Shown in pieces: positions 11,233-24,216 of a DNA stretch of 64,000 nt. How positions within the stretch are numbered: position 1 is the stretch's first letter; each line of letters starts with the position of its first letter. The notes under the pieces are model-generated. The model ran no database searches, had not been told where the DNA came from, and worked only from the letters and a program-made list of their open reading frames with translations. The position numbers and the translations under genes are program-made. The stretch lies in contig OZ059894.1 of NCBI GenBank assembly GCA_964057225.1, positions 21,296,476-21,360,475 on the forward strand, given 5' to 3'. The DNA is from Auanema rhodensis (taxonomy: Eukaryota > Nematoda > Chromadorea > Rhabditida > Rhabditidae).

Positions 11233-12636
11233 AATCTGATAACACAGATCGACGCAGCTTAAAAATCCGCATCGAATGCACTATACTACATTGAGAAACG
11301 CTTAATACAAAAATTAGTTATTATCGTTTGAAAAATGATGCATTAGTGTATGTTGAGTTTCCATGTACACTCAACATTGCTTCCAAAAACATTTTGACAA
11401 AAATTTTTTCGAAAAATTTCAAAATAATTTAGCAAAAAGTAGATGTTTTTAGATTTCTTTTTTCAAGGCAAAGACGATGGACAATGTTATTCAACGAAAA
11501 AATTAATTCTTCAGGGTGAAAATCGAGGATATAAGTGTAAACTTATATCAGTTGATATCTCGGTGCATTTTTAAGCTAGCGCAAATCTGATAACACAGAT
11601 CGACGCAGCTTAAAAATCCGCATCGAATGCACTATACTACATTGAGAAACGCTTAATACAAAAATTAGTTATGATCGTTTGAAAAATGATGCATTAGTGT
11701 ATGTTGAGTTTCCATGTACACTCAACATTGCTTCCAAAAACATTTTGATAAAAATTTTTTCGAAAAATTTCAGAATAATTCAGCAAAAAGTAGATGTTTT
11801 TAGATTCCTTTTTCCGAGGCAAAGACGATGGACAATGTTATTCAACGAAAAAATTAATTCTTCAGGGTGAAAATCGAGGATATAAGTGTGAACTTATATC
11901 AGTTGATATCTCGGTGCATTTTTAAGCTAGCGCAAATCTGATAACACAGATCGACGCAGCTTAAAAATCCGCATCGAATGCACTTTACTACATTGAGAAA
12001 CGTTTGATACAAAAATTAGTTATGATCGTTTGAAAAATGATGCATTAGTGTATGTTGAGTTTCCATGTACACTCAACATTGCTTCCAAAAACATTTTGAC
12101 AAAAATTTTTTCGAAAAATTTCAAAATAATTTAGCAAAAAGTAGATGTTTTTAGATTTCTTTTTTCAAGGCAAAGATGATGGACAATGTTATTCAACGAA
12201 AAAATTAATTCTTCAGGGTGAAAATCGAGGATATAAGTGTAAACTTATATCAGTTGATATCTCGGTGCATTTTTAAGCTAGCGCAAATCTGATAACACAG
12301 ATCGACGCAGCTTAAAAATCCGCATCGAATGCACTATACTACATTGAGAAACGCTTAATACAAAAATTAGTTATGATCGTTTGAAAAATGATGCATTAGT
12401 GTATGTTGAGTTTCCATGTACACTCAACATTGCTTCCAAAAACATTTTGATAAAAATTTTTTCGAAAAATTTCAGAATAATTCAGCAAAAAGTAGATGTT
12501 TTTAGATTCCTTTTTCCAAGGCAAAGACGATGGACAATGTTATTCAACGAAAAAATTAATTCTTCAGGGTGAAAATCGAGGATATAAGTGTGAACTTATA
12601 TCAGTTGATATCTCGGTGCATTTTTAAGCTAGCGCA
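11233..12636. repeat. Alternating Q/P dimers with 'gataaaaa', copies 33-36
   Basis: Two Q copies with the GTAA loop alternate with two P copies that share a rare C166T ('gataaaaa' for 'gacaaaaa'). Private changes are G90T in copy 33, 'ccgagg' in copy 34, and A51T and C243T in copy 35. The shared rare change shows the dimer was duplicated after it arose. Confidence 0.75.
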
Positions 12637-13689
12637 AATCTGATAACACAGATCGACGCAGCTTAAAAATCCGCATCGAATGCACTATACTACATTGAGA
12701 AACGTTTGATACAAAAATTAGTTATGATCGTTTGAAAAATGATGCATTAGTGTATGTTGAGTTTCCATGTACACTCAACATTGCTTCCAAAAACATTTTG
12801 ACAAAAATTTTTTCGAAAAATTTCAAAATAATTTAGCAAAAAGTAGATGTTTTTAGATTTCTTTTTTCAAGGCAAAGACGATGGACAATGTTATTCAACG
12901 AAAAAATTAATTCTTCAGGGTGAAAATCGAGGATATAAGTGTGAACATATATCAGTTGATATCTCGGTGCATTTTTAAGCTAGCGCAAATCGGATAACAC
13001 AGATCGACGCAGCTTAAAAATCCGCATCGAATGCACTATACTACATCAAGAAACTTTTAATACACAAATTAGTTATGATCGTTTGAAAAATGATGCATTA
13101 GTGTATGTTGAGTTTCCATGTACACTCAACATTGCTTCCAAAAACATTTTGACAAAAATTTTTTCGAAAAATTTCAAAATAATTTAGCAAAAAGTAGATG
13201 TTTTTAGATTCCTTTTTTTAAGGCAAAGACGATGGACAATGTTATTCAACGAAAAAATTAATTCTTCAGGGTGAAAATCGAGGATATAAGTGTGAACTTA
13301 TATCAGTTGATATCTCGGTGCATTTTTAAGCTAGCGCAAATCTGATAACACAGATCGACGCAGCTTAAAAATCCGCATCGAATGCACTATACTACATCAA
13401 GAAACTTTTAATACACAAATTAGTTATGATCGTTTGAAAAATGATGCATTAGTGTATGTTGAGTTTCCATGTACACTCAACATTGCTTCCAAAAACATTT
13501 TGACAAAAATTTTTTCGAAAAATTTCAGAATAATTTAGCAAAAAGTAGATGTTTTTAGATTTCTTTTTTCAAGGCAAAGACGATGGACAATGTTATTCAA
13601 CGAAAAAATTAATTCTTCAGGGTGAAAATCGAGGATATAAGTGTAAACTTATATCAGTTGATATCTCGGTGCATTTTTAAGCTAGCGCA

Positions 13690-16494
13690 AATCTGATAAC
13701 ACAGATCGACGCAGCTTAAAAATCCGCATCGAATGCACTATACTACATTGAGAAACGCTTAATACAAAAATTAGTTATGATCGTTTGAAAAATGATGCAT
13801 TAGTGTATGTTGAGTTTCCATGTACACTCAACATTGCTTCCAAAAACATTTTGACAAAAATTTTTTCGAAAAATTTCAAAATAATTTAGCAAAAAGTAGA
13901 TGTTTTTAGATTCCATTTTTCAAGGCAAAGACGATGGACAATGTTATTCAACGAAAAAATTAATTCTTCAGGGTGAAAATCGAGGATATAAGTGTGAACT
14001 TATATCAGTTGATATCTCGGTGCATTTTTAAGCTAGCGCAAATCTGATAACACAGATCGACGCAGCTTAAAAATCCGCATCGAATGCACTTTACTACATC
14101 GAGAAACGCTTGATACAAAAATTAGTTATGATCGTTTGAAAAATGATGCATTAGTGTATGTTGAGTTTCCATGTACACTCAACATTGCTTCCAAAAACAT
14201 TTTGACAAAAATTTTTTCGAAAAATTTCAAAATAATTTAGCAAAAAGTAGATGTTTTTAGACTCCATTTTTCAAGGCAAAGACGATAGACAATGTTATTC
14301 AACGAAAAAATTAATTCTTCAGGGTGAAAATCGAGGATATAAGTGTGAACTTATATCAGTTGATATCTCGGTGCATTTTTAAGCTAGCGCAAATCTGATA
14401 ACACAGATCGACGCAGCTTAAAAATCTGCATCGAATGCACTATACTACATTGAGAAACGCTTAATACACAAATTAGTTATGATCGTTTGAAAAATGATGC
14501 ATTAGTGTATGTTGAGTTTCCATGTACACTCAACATTGCTTCCAAAAACATTTTGACAAAAATTTTTTCGAAAAATTTCAAAATAATTTAGCAAAAAGTA
14601 GATGTTTTTAGATTTCTTTTTTCAAGGCAAAGACGATGGACAATGCTATTCAACGAAAAAATTAATTCTTCAGGGTGAAAATCGAGGATATAAGTGTGAA
14701 CTTATATCAGTTGATATCTCGGTGCATTTTTAAGCTAGCGCAAATCTGATAACACAGATCGACGCAGCTTAAAAATCCGCATCGAATGCACTATACTACA
14801 TTGAGAAACGCTTGATACAAAAATTAGTTATGATCGTTTGAAAAATGATGCATTAGTGTATGTTGAGTTTCCATGTACACTCAACATTGCTTCCAAAAAC
14901 ATTTTGACAAAAATTTTTTCGAAAAATTTCAAAATAATTTAGCAAAAAGTAGATGTTTTTAGATTCCTTTTTTAAAGCAAAGACGATGGACAGGTTTTCA
15001 ACGAAAAAATTAATTCTTCAGGGTGAAAATCGAGGATATAAGTGTGAACTTATATCAGTTGATGTCTCGGTGCATTTTTAAGTTAGCGCAAATCTGATAA
15101 CACAGATCGACGCAGCTTAAAAATTCGCATCGAATGCACTATACTACATTGCGAAACGCTTAATACAAAAATTAGTTATGATCGTTTGAAAAATGATGCA
15201 TTAGTGTATGTTGAGTTTCCATGTACACTCAACATTGCTTCCAAAAACATTTTGACAAAAATTTTTTCGAAAAATTTCAAAATAATTTAGCAAAAAGTAG
15301 ATGTTTTTAGATTCCATTTTTCAAGGCAAAGACGATAGACAATGTTATTCAACGAAAAAATTAATTCTTCAGGGTGAAAATCGAGGATATAAGTGTGAAC
15401 TTATATCAGTTGATATCTCGGTGCATTTTTAAGCTAGCGCAAATCTGATAACACAGATCGACGCAGCTTAAAAATCCGCATCGAATGCACTATACTACAT
15501 TGAGAAACGCTTAATACACAAATTAGTTATGATCGTTTGAAAAATGATGCATTAGTGTATGTTGAGTTTCCATGTACACTCAATATTGCTTCCAAAAACA
15601 TTTTGACAAAAATTTTTTCGAAAAATTTCAAAATAATTTAGCAAAAAGTAGATGTTTTTAGATTTCTTTTTTCAAGGCAAAGACGATGGACAATGCTATT
15701 CAACGAAAAAATTAATTCTTCAGGGTGAAAATCGAGGATATAAGTGTGAACTTATATCAGTTGATATCTCGGTGCATTTTTAAGCTAGCGCAAATCTGAT
15801 AACACAGATCGACGCAGCTTAAAAATCCGCATCGAATGCACTATACTACATTGAGAAACGCTTGATACAAAAATTAGTTATGATCGTTTGAAAAATGATG
15901 CATTAGTGTATGTTGAGTTTCCATGTACACTCAACATTGCTTCCAAAAACATTTTGACAAAAATTTTTTCGAAAAATTTCAAAATAATTTAGCAAAAAGT
16001 AGATGTTTTTAGATTCCTTTTTTTAAATCAAAGACGATGGACAATGTTATTCAACGAAAAAATTAATTCTTCAGGGTGAAAATCGAGGATATAAGTGTGA
16101 ACTTATATCAGTTGATGTCTCGGTGCATTTTTAAGCTAGCGCAAATCTGATAACACAGATCGACGCAGCTTAAAAATCCGCATCGAATGCACTATACTAC
16201 ATTGAGAAACGCTTAATACAAAAATTAGTTATGATCGTTTGAAAAATGATGCATTAGTGTATGTTGAGTTTCCATGTACACTCAACATTGCTTCCAAAAA
16301 CATTTTGACAAAAATTTTTTCGAAAAATTTCAAAATAATTTAGCAAAAAGTAGATGTTTTTAGATTCCTTTTTTTAAATCAAAGACGATGGACAATGTTA
16401 TTCAACGAAAAAATTAATTCTTCAGGGTGAAAATCGAGGATATAAGTGTGAACTTATATCAGTTGATGTCTCGGTGCATTTTTAAGTTAGCGCA
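13690..16494. repeat. D-like flank, copies 40-47
   Basis: This stretch starts a different subfamily set from domain A. T69/G72 and P-type copies stop, and 'tccatttttcaagg' with G247A, 'ttaaatc' or 'ttaaagc' at 232-237, T255C, A325G and C344T appear. Copies 41-43 and 44-46 look like a repeated trimer in the order 'ccattttt' copy, 'tttctttttt'+T255C copy, 'ttaaa(g/t)c' copy. Copy 41 shares A51T and the rare 'gactccattttt' spelling with copies past 40714 (A51T also in 117, 118, 122 and 129; 'gactcc' also in 121). That is why I group this stretch with domain D. Confidence 0.85.
14743..15090. repeat. 348-bp monomer with two small deletions (copy 43)
   Basis: The only copy in the window with a 3-bp deficit. 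The T run before 'aaagc' has six T instead of seven, and 'acaatgttattcaacg' is shortened to 'acaggttttcaacg'. It also has A325G and C344T. No other copy shares the second deletion, so it has not spread. Confidence 0.95.
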
Positions 16495-16845
16495 AATCTG
16501 ATAACACAGATCGACGCAGCTTAAAAATCCGCATCGAATGCACTATACTACATTGAGAAACGCTTAATACAAAAATTAGTTATGATCGTTTGAAAAATGA
16601 TGCATTAGTGTATGTTGAGTTTCCATGTACACTCAACATTGCTTCCAAAAACATTTTGACAAAAATTTTTTCGAAAAATTTCAAGATAATTTAGCAAAAA
16701 GTAGATGTTTTTAGATTCCATTTTTCAAGGCAAAGACGATGGACAATGTTATTCAACGAAAAAATTAATTCTTCAGGGTGAAAATCGAGGATATAAGTGT
16801 GAACTTATATCAGTTGATATCTCGGTGCATTTTTAAGCTAGCGCA

Positions 16846-17195
16846 AATCTGATAACACAGATCGACGCAGCTTAAAAATCCGCATCGAATGCACTATACT
16901 ACATCGAGAAACGCTTGATACAAAAATTAGTTATGATCGTTTGAAAAATGATGCATTAGTGTATGTTGAGTTTCCATGTACACTCAACATTGCTTCCAAA
17001 AACATTTTGACAAAAGTTTTTCGAAAAATTTCAAGATAATTTAGCAAAAAGTAGATGTTTTTAGATTCCATTTTTCAAGGCAAAGACGATGGACAATGTT
17101 ATTCAACGAAAAAATTAATTCTTCAGGGTGAAAATCGAGGATATAAGTGTGAACTTATATCAGTTGATATCTCGGTGCATTTTTAAGCTAGCGCA
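16846..17195. repeat. 350-bp length variant (first of eight)
   Basis: The A/T tract at 167-177 reads 'aaaagttttt' instead of 'aaaaatttttt', a net loss of 1 bp. All eight carriers also have A191G and G247. The others are 21761-22110, 23867-24216, 25973-26322, 29483-29832, 30184-30533, 32290-32639 and 32991-33340. Their copy numbers (49, 63, 69, 75, 85, 87, 93, 95) are all odd. Each follows a 351-bp copy with A191G, so the pair behaves as a 701-bp dimer. Confidence 0.95.
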
Positions 17196-18599
17196 AATCT
17201 GATAACACAGATCGACGCAGCTTAAAAATCCGCATCGAATGCACTATACTACATCGAGAAACGCTTGATACAAAAATTAGTTATGATCGTTTGAAAAATG
17301 ATGCATTAGTGTATGTTGAGTTTCCATGTACACTCAACATTGCTTCCAAAAACATTTTGACAAAAATTTTTTCGAAAAATTTCAAAATAATTTAGCAAAA
17401 AGTAGATGTTTTTAGATTTCATTTTTCAAGGGAAAGACGATAGACAATGTTATTCAACGAAAAAATTAATTCTTCAGGGTGAAAATCGAGGATATAAGTG
17501 TGAACTTATATCAGTTGATATCTCGGTGCATTTTTAAGCTAGCGCAAATCTGATAACACAGATCGACGCAGCTTAAAAATCCGCATCGAATGCACTATAC
17601 TACATTGAGAAACGCTTGATACAAAAATTAGTTATGATTGTTTGAAAAATGATGCATTAGTGTATGTTGAGTTTCCATGTACACTCAACATTGCTTCCAA
17701 AAACATTTTGACAAAAATTTTTTCGAAAAATTTCAAAATAATTTAGCAAAAAGTAGATGTTTTTAGATTCCATTTTTCAAGGCAAAGACGATAGACAATG
17801 TTATTCAACGAAAAAATTAATTCTTCAGGGTGAAAATCGAGGATATAAGTGTGAACTTATATCAGTTGATATCTCGGTGCATTTTTAAGCTAGCGCAAAT
17901 CTGATAACACAGATCGACGCAGCTTAAAAATCCGCATCGAATGCACTATACTACATCAAGAAACGCTTGATACAAAAATTAGTTATGATCGTTTGAAAAA
18001 TGATGCATTAGTGTATGTTGAGTTTCCATGTACACTCAACATTGCTTCCAAAAACATTTTGACAAAAATTTTTTCGAAAAATTTCAAAATAATTTAGCAA
18101 AAAGTAGATGTTTTTAGATTTCATTTTTCAAGGGAAAGACGATAGACAATGTTATTCAACGAAAAAATTAATTCTTCAGGGTGAAAATCGAGGATATAAG
18201 TGTGAACTTATATCAGTTGATATCTCGGTGCATTTTTAAGCTAGCGCAAATCTGATAACACAGATCGACGCAGCTTAAAAATCCGCATCGAATGCACTAT
18301 ACTACATTGAGAAACGCTTGATACAAAAATTAGTTATGATTGTTTGAAAAATGATGCATTAGTGTATGTTGAGTTTCCATGTACACTCAACATTGCTTCC
18401 AAAAACATTTTGACAAAAATTTTTTCGAAAAATTTCAAAATAATTTAGCAAAAAGTAGATGTTTTTAGATTCCATTTTTCAAGGCAAAGACGATAGACAA
18501 TGTTATTCAACGAAAAAATTAATTCTTCAGGGTGAAAATCGAGGATATAAGTGTGAACTTATATCAGTTGATATCTCGGTGCATTTTTAAGCTAGCGCA
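17196..18599. repeat. Duplicated dimer, copies 50-53
   Basis: A copy with 'tttcatttttcaaggg' and G247A is followed by a copy with C93T and 'tccattttt'. The pair repeats after 702 bp. The first member differs only by 'catcgag' (copy 50) versus 'catcaag' (copy 52) as far as I can see. The spelling 'tttcattttt' occurs nowhere else in the window. Confidence 0.85.
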
Positions 18600-18951
18600 A
18601 ATCTGATAACACAGATCGACGCAGCTTAAAAATCCGCATCGAATGCACTATACTACATCAAGAAACGCTTGATACAAAAATTAGTTATGATCGTTTGAAA
18701 AATGATGCATTAGTGTATGTTGAGTTTCCATGTACACTCAACATTGCTTCCAAAAACATTTTGACAAAAATTTTTTCGAAAAATTTCAAAATAATTTAGC
18801 AAAAAGTAGATGTTTTTTAGATTCCATTTTTCAAGGCAAAGACGATAGACAATGTTATTCAACGAAAAAATTAATTCTTCAGGGTGAAAATCGAGGATAT
18901 AAGTGTGAACTTGTATCAGTTGATATCTCGGTGCATTTTTAAGCTAGCGCA
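18600..18951. repeat. 352-bp length variant (first of eight)
   Basis: The T run at 214-218 has one extra T. All carriers also have 'catcaag' at 57-63, 'tccattttt', G247A and A313G. The others are 20005-20356, 22813-23164, 24919-25270, 27727-28078, 31236-31587, 34043-34394 and 35448-35799. Their copy numbers (54, 58, 66, 72, 80, 90, 98, 102) are all even. The extra T shifts frame and by chance opens a 70-codon reading frame, which I do not regard as a gene. Confidence 0.95.
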
Positions 18952-21409
18952 AATCTGATAACACAGATCGACGCAGCTTAAAAATCCGCATCGAATGCAC
19001 TATACTACATTGAGAAACGCTTAATACACAAATTAGTTATGATCGTTTGAAAAATGATGCATTAGTGTATGTTGAGTTTCCATGTACACTCAATATTGCT
19101 TCCAAAAACATTTTGACAAAAATTTTTTCGAAAAATTTCAAAATAATTTAGCAAAAAGTAGATGTTTTTAGATTTCTTTTTTCAAGGCAAAGACGATGGA
19201 CAATGCTATTCAACGAAAAAATTAATTCTTCAGGGTGAAAATCGAGGATATAAGTGTGAACTTATATCAGTTGATATCTCGGTGCATTTTTAAGCTAGCG
19301 CAAATCTGATAACACAGATCGACGCAGCTTAAAAATCCGCATCGAATGCACTATACTACATTGAGAAACGCTTAATACACAAATTAGTTATGATCGTTTG
19401 AAAAATGATGCATTAGTGTATGTTGAGTTTCCATGTACACTCAATATTGCTTCCAAAAACATTTTGACAAAAATTTTTTCGAAAAATTTCAAAATAATTT
19501 AGCAAAAAGTAGATGTTTTTAGATTCCTTTTTTTAAATCAAAGACGATGGACAATGTTATTCAACGAAAAAATTAATTCTTCAGGGTGAAAATCGAGGAT
19601 ATAAGTGTGAACTTATATCAGTTGATATCTCGGTGCATTTTTAAGCTAGCGCAAATCTGATAACACAGATCGACGCAGCTTAAAAATCCGCATCGAATGC
19701 ACTATACTACATCGAGAAACGCTTGATACAAAAATTAGTTATGATCGTTTGAAAAATGATGCATTAGTGTATGTTGAGTTTCCATGTACACTCAACATTG
19801 CTTCCAAAAACATTTTGACAAAAATTTTTTCGAAAAATTTCAAAATAATTTAGCAAAAAGTAGATGTTTTTAGATTCCATTTTTCAAGGGAAAGACGATA
19901 GACAATGTTATTCAACGAAAAAATTAATTCTTCAGGGTGAAAATCGAGGATATAAGTGTGAACTTATATCAGTTGATATCTCGGTGCATTTTTAAGCTAG
20001 CGCAAATCTGATAACACAGATCGACGCAGCTTAAAAATCCGCATCGAATGCACTATACTACATCAAGAAACGCTTGATACAAAAATTAGTTATGATCGTT
20101 TGAAAAATGATGCATTAGTGTATGTTGAGTTTCCATGTACACTCAACATTGCTTCCAAAAACATTTTGACAAAAATTTTTTCGAAAAATTTCAAAATAAT
20201 TTAGCAAAAAGTAGATGTTTTTTAGATTCCATTTTTCAAGGCAAAGACGATAGACAATGTTATTCAACGAAAAAATTAATTCTTCAGGGTGAAAATCGAG
20301 GATATAAGTGTGAACTTGTATCAGTTGATATCTCGGTGCATTTTTAAGCTAGCGCAAATCTGATAACACAGATCGACGCAGCTTAAAAATCCGCATCGAA
20401 TGCACTATACTACATTGAGAAACGCTTAATACACAAATTAGTTATGATCGTTTGAAAAATGATGCATTAGTGTATGTTGAGTTTCCATGTACACTCAATA
20501 TTGCTTCCAAAAACATTTTGACAAAAATTTTTTCGAAAAATTTCAAAATAATTTAGCAAAAAGTAGATGTTTTTAGATTTCTTTTTTCAAGGCAAAGACG
20601 ATGGACAATGCTATTCAACGAAAAAATTAATTCTTCAGGGTGAAAATCGAGGATATAAGTGTGAACTTATATCAGTTGATATCTCGGTGCATTTTTAAGC
20701 TAGCGCAAATCTGATAACACAGATCGACGCAGCTTAAAAATCCGCATCGAATGCACTATACTACATTGAGAAACGCTTAATACACAAATTAGTTATGATC
20801 GTTTGAAAAATGATGCATTAGTGTATGTTGAGTTTCCATGTACACTCAATATTGCTTCCAAAAACATTTTGACAAAAATTTTTTCGAAAAATTTCAAAAT
20901 AATTTAGCAAAAAGTAGATGTTTTTAGATTCCTTTTTTTAAATCAAAGACGATGGACAATGTTATTCAACGAAAAAATTAATTCTTCAGGGTGAAAATCG
21001 AGGATATAAGTGTGAACTTATATCAGTTGATGTCTCGGTGCATTTTTAAGCTAGCGCAAATCTGATAACACAGATCGACGCAGCTTAAAAATCCGCATCG
21101 AATGCACTATACTACATTGAGAAACGCTTAATACACAAATTAGTTATGATCGTTTGAAAAATGATGCATTAGTGTATGTTGAGTTTCCATGTACACTCAA
21201 TATTGCTTCCAAAAACATTTTGACAAAAATTTTTTCGAAAAATTTCAAAATAATTTAGCAAAAAGTAGATGTTTTTAGATTCCTTTTTTTAAATCAAAGA
21301 CGATGGACAATGTTATTCAACGAAAAAATTAATTCTTCAGGGTGAAAATCGAGGATATAAGTGTGAACTTATATCAGTTGATGTCTCGGTGCATTTTTAA
21401 GCTAGCGCA
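18600..21409. repeat. Duplicated tetramer of 1405 bp, copies 54-57 and 58-61
   Basis: Each block begins with a 352-bp copy, followed by a C78/C143T copy with 'tttctttttt' and T255C, then a C78/C143T copy with 'ttaaatc'. The blocks are 18600-20004 and 20005-21409. The fourth members differ: copy 57 is a 'catcgag/caaggg' type and copy 61 is another C143T/'ttaaatc' copy. A325G is present in 60 and 61 but not in 56. Confidence 0.75.
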
Positions 21410-22461
21410 AATCTGATAACACAGATCGACGCAGCTTAAAAATCCGCATCGAATGCACTATACTACATTGAGAAACGCTTAATACAAAAATTAGTTATGA
21501 TCGTTTGAAAAATGATGCATTAGTGTATGTTGAGTTTCCATGTACACTCAACATTGCTTCCAAAAACATTTTGACAAAAATTTTTTCGAAAAATTTCAAG
21601 ATAATTTAGCAAAAAGTAGATGTTTTTAGATTCCATTTTTCAAGGCAAAGACGATGGACAATGTTATTCAACGAAAAAATTAATTCTTCAGGGTGAAAAT
21701 CGAGGATATAAGTGTGAACTTATATCAGTTGATATCTCGGTGCATTTTTAAGCTAGCGCAAATCTGATAACACAGATCGACGCAGCTTAAAAATCCGCAT
21801 CGAATGCACTATACTACATCGAGAAACGCTTGATACAAAAATTAGTTATGATCGTTTGAAAAATGATGCATTAGTGTATGTTGAGTTTCCATGTACACTC
21901 AACATTGCTTCCAAAAACATTTTGACAAAAGTTTTTCGAAAAATTTCAAGATAATTTAGCAAAAAGTAGATGTTTTTAGATTCCATTTTTCAAGGCAAAG
22001 ACGATGGACAATGTTATTCAACGAAAAAATTAATTCTTCAGGGTGAAAATCGAGGATATAAGTGTGAACTTATATCAGTTGATATCTCGGTGCATTTTTA
22101 AGCTAGCGCAAATCTGATAACACAGATCGACGCAGCTTAAAAATCCGCATCGAATGCACTATACTACATCGAGAAACGCTTGATACAAAAATTAGTTATG
22201 ATCGTTTGAAAAATGATGCATTAGTGTATGTTGAGTTTCCATGTACACTCAACATTGCTTCCAAAAACATTTTGACAAAAATTTTTTCGAAAAATTTCAA
22301 AATAATTTAGCAAAAAGTAGATGTTTTTAGATTCCATTTTTCAAGGGAAAGACGATAGACAATGTTATTCAACGAAAAAATTAATTCTTCAGGGTGAAAA
22401 TCGAGGATATAAGTGTGAACTTATATCAGTTGATATCTCGGTGCATTTTTAAGCTAGCGCA
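21410..22461. repeat. Trimer (copies 62-64), repeated at 23516-24567
   Basis: The order is an A191G 351-bp copy with C69/A72, a 350-bp copy, then a 'catcgag/caaggg' copy. Copies 68-70 repeat it, 1052 bp each. Copies 61 and 67, which precede the two blocks, also match each other, so the repeated stretch is probably four monomers. I see no difference at the variable positions. Confidence 0.85.
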
Positions 22462-24216
22462 AATCTGATAACACAGATCGACGCAGCTTAAAAATCCGCA
22501 TCGAATGCACTATACTACATCAAAAAACGCTTGATACAAAAATTAGTTATGATCGTTTGAAAAATGATGCATTAGTGTATGTTGAGTTTCCATGTACACT
22601 CAACATTGCTTCCAAAAACATTTTGACAAAAATTTTTTCGAAAAATTTCAAAATAATTTAGCAAAAAGTAGATGTTTTTAGATTCCATTTTTCAAGGGAA
22701 AGACGATAGACAATGTTATTCAACGAAAAAATTAATTCTTCAGGGTGAAAATCGAGGATATAAGTGTGAACTTATATCAGTTGATATCTCGGTGCATTTT
22801 TAAGCTAGCGCAAATCTGATAACACAGATCGACGCAGCTTAAAAATCCGCATCGAATGCACTATACTACATCAAGAAACGCTTGATACAAAAATTAGTTA
22901 TGATCGTTTGAAAAATGATGCATTAGTGTATGTTGAGTTTCCATGTACACTCAACATTGCTTCCAAAAACATTTTGACAAAAATTTTTTCGAAAAATTTC
23001 AAAATAATTTAGCAAAAAGTAGATGTTTTTTAGATTCCATTTTTCAAGGCAAAGACGATAGACAATGTTATTCAACGAAAAAATTAATTCTTCAGGGTGA
23101 AAATCGAGGATATAAGTGTGAACTTGTATCAGTTGATATCTCGGTGCATTTTTAAGCTAGCGCAAATCTGATAACACAGATCGACGCAGCTTAAAAATCC
23201 GCATCGAATGCACTATACTACATTGAGAAACGCTTAATACACAAATTAGTTATGATCGTTTGAAAAATGATGCATTAGTGTATGTTGAGTTTCCATGTAC
23301 ACTCAATATTGCTTCCAAAAACATTTTGACAAAAATTTTTTCGAAAAATTTCAAAATAATTTAGCAAAAAGTAGATGTTTTTAGATTCCTTTTTTTAAAT
23401 CAAAGACGATGGACAATGTTATTCAACGAAAAAATTAATTCTTCAGGGTGAAAATCGAGGATATAAGTGTGAACTTATATCAGTTGATGTCTCGGTGCAT
23501 TTTTAAGCTAGCGCAAATCTGATAACACAGATCGACGCAGCTTAAAAATCCGCATCGAATGCACTATACTACATTGAGAAACGCTTAATACAAAAATTAG
23601 TTATGATCGTTTGAAAAATGATGCATTAGTGTATGTTGAGTTTCCATGTACACTCAACATTGCTTCCAAAAACATTTTGACAAAAATTTTTTCGAAAAAT
23701 TTCAAGATAATTTAGCAAAAAGTAGATGTTTTTAGATTCCATTTTTCAAGGCAAAGACGATGGACAATGTTATTCAACGAAAAAATTAATTCTTCAGGGT
23801 GAAAATCGAGGATATAAGTGTGAACTTATATCAGTTGATATCTCGGTGCATTTTTAAGCTAGCGCAAATCTGATAACACAGATCGACGCAGCTTAAAAAT
23901 CCGCATCGAATGCACTATACTACATCGAGAAACGCTTGATACAAAAATTAGTTATGATCGTTTGAAAAATGATGCATTAGTGTATGTTGAGTTTCCATGT
24001 ACACTCAACATTGCTTCCAAAAACATTTTGACAAAAGTTTTTCGAAAAATTTCAAGATAATTTAGCAAAAAGTAGATGTTTTTAGATTCCATTTTTCAAG
24101 GCAAAGACGATGGACAATGTTATTCAACGAAAAAATTAATTCTTCAGGGTGAAAATCGAGGATATAAGTGTGAACTTATATCAGTTGATATCTCGGTGCA
24201 TTTTTAAGCTAGCGCA

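Larger units (their letters stand above)
1..13689. repeat. Domain A: P/Q/R subfamilies, copies 1-39
   Basis: Three right-block types are interspersed. P has G190, C198 and 'tccttttt-ccaagg' (15 copies: 1-4, 6, 9, 11, 12, 14, 15, 18, 22, 24, 34, 36). Q has A190, T198 and 'tttctttttt-caagg' (19 copies). R has 'tcctttttttaagg' (copies 7, 16, 17, 32, 38). The left block is T69/G72, C69/A72, or C69/A72 with C78, and combines freely with P and Q. The loop variant G307A (copies 5, 8, 10, 13, 17, 21, 23, 29, 33, 35, 39) and T311A (26, 27, 30, 31, 37) occur only here. No copy has G247A, T255C or A325G, which are common to the right. All 39 copies are 351 bp. Confidence 0.93.

Noticed and set aside
18730-18942. 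70-codon open reading frame, present in the eight 352-bp copies
   Set aside because: It is opened by the extra T in the run at 214-218, which joins two frames by chance. It is absent from all 351-bp copies and resembles no known protein family that I can recognise.
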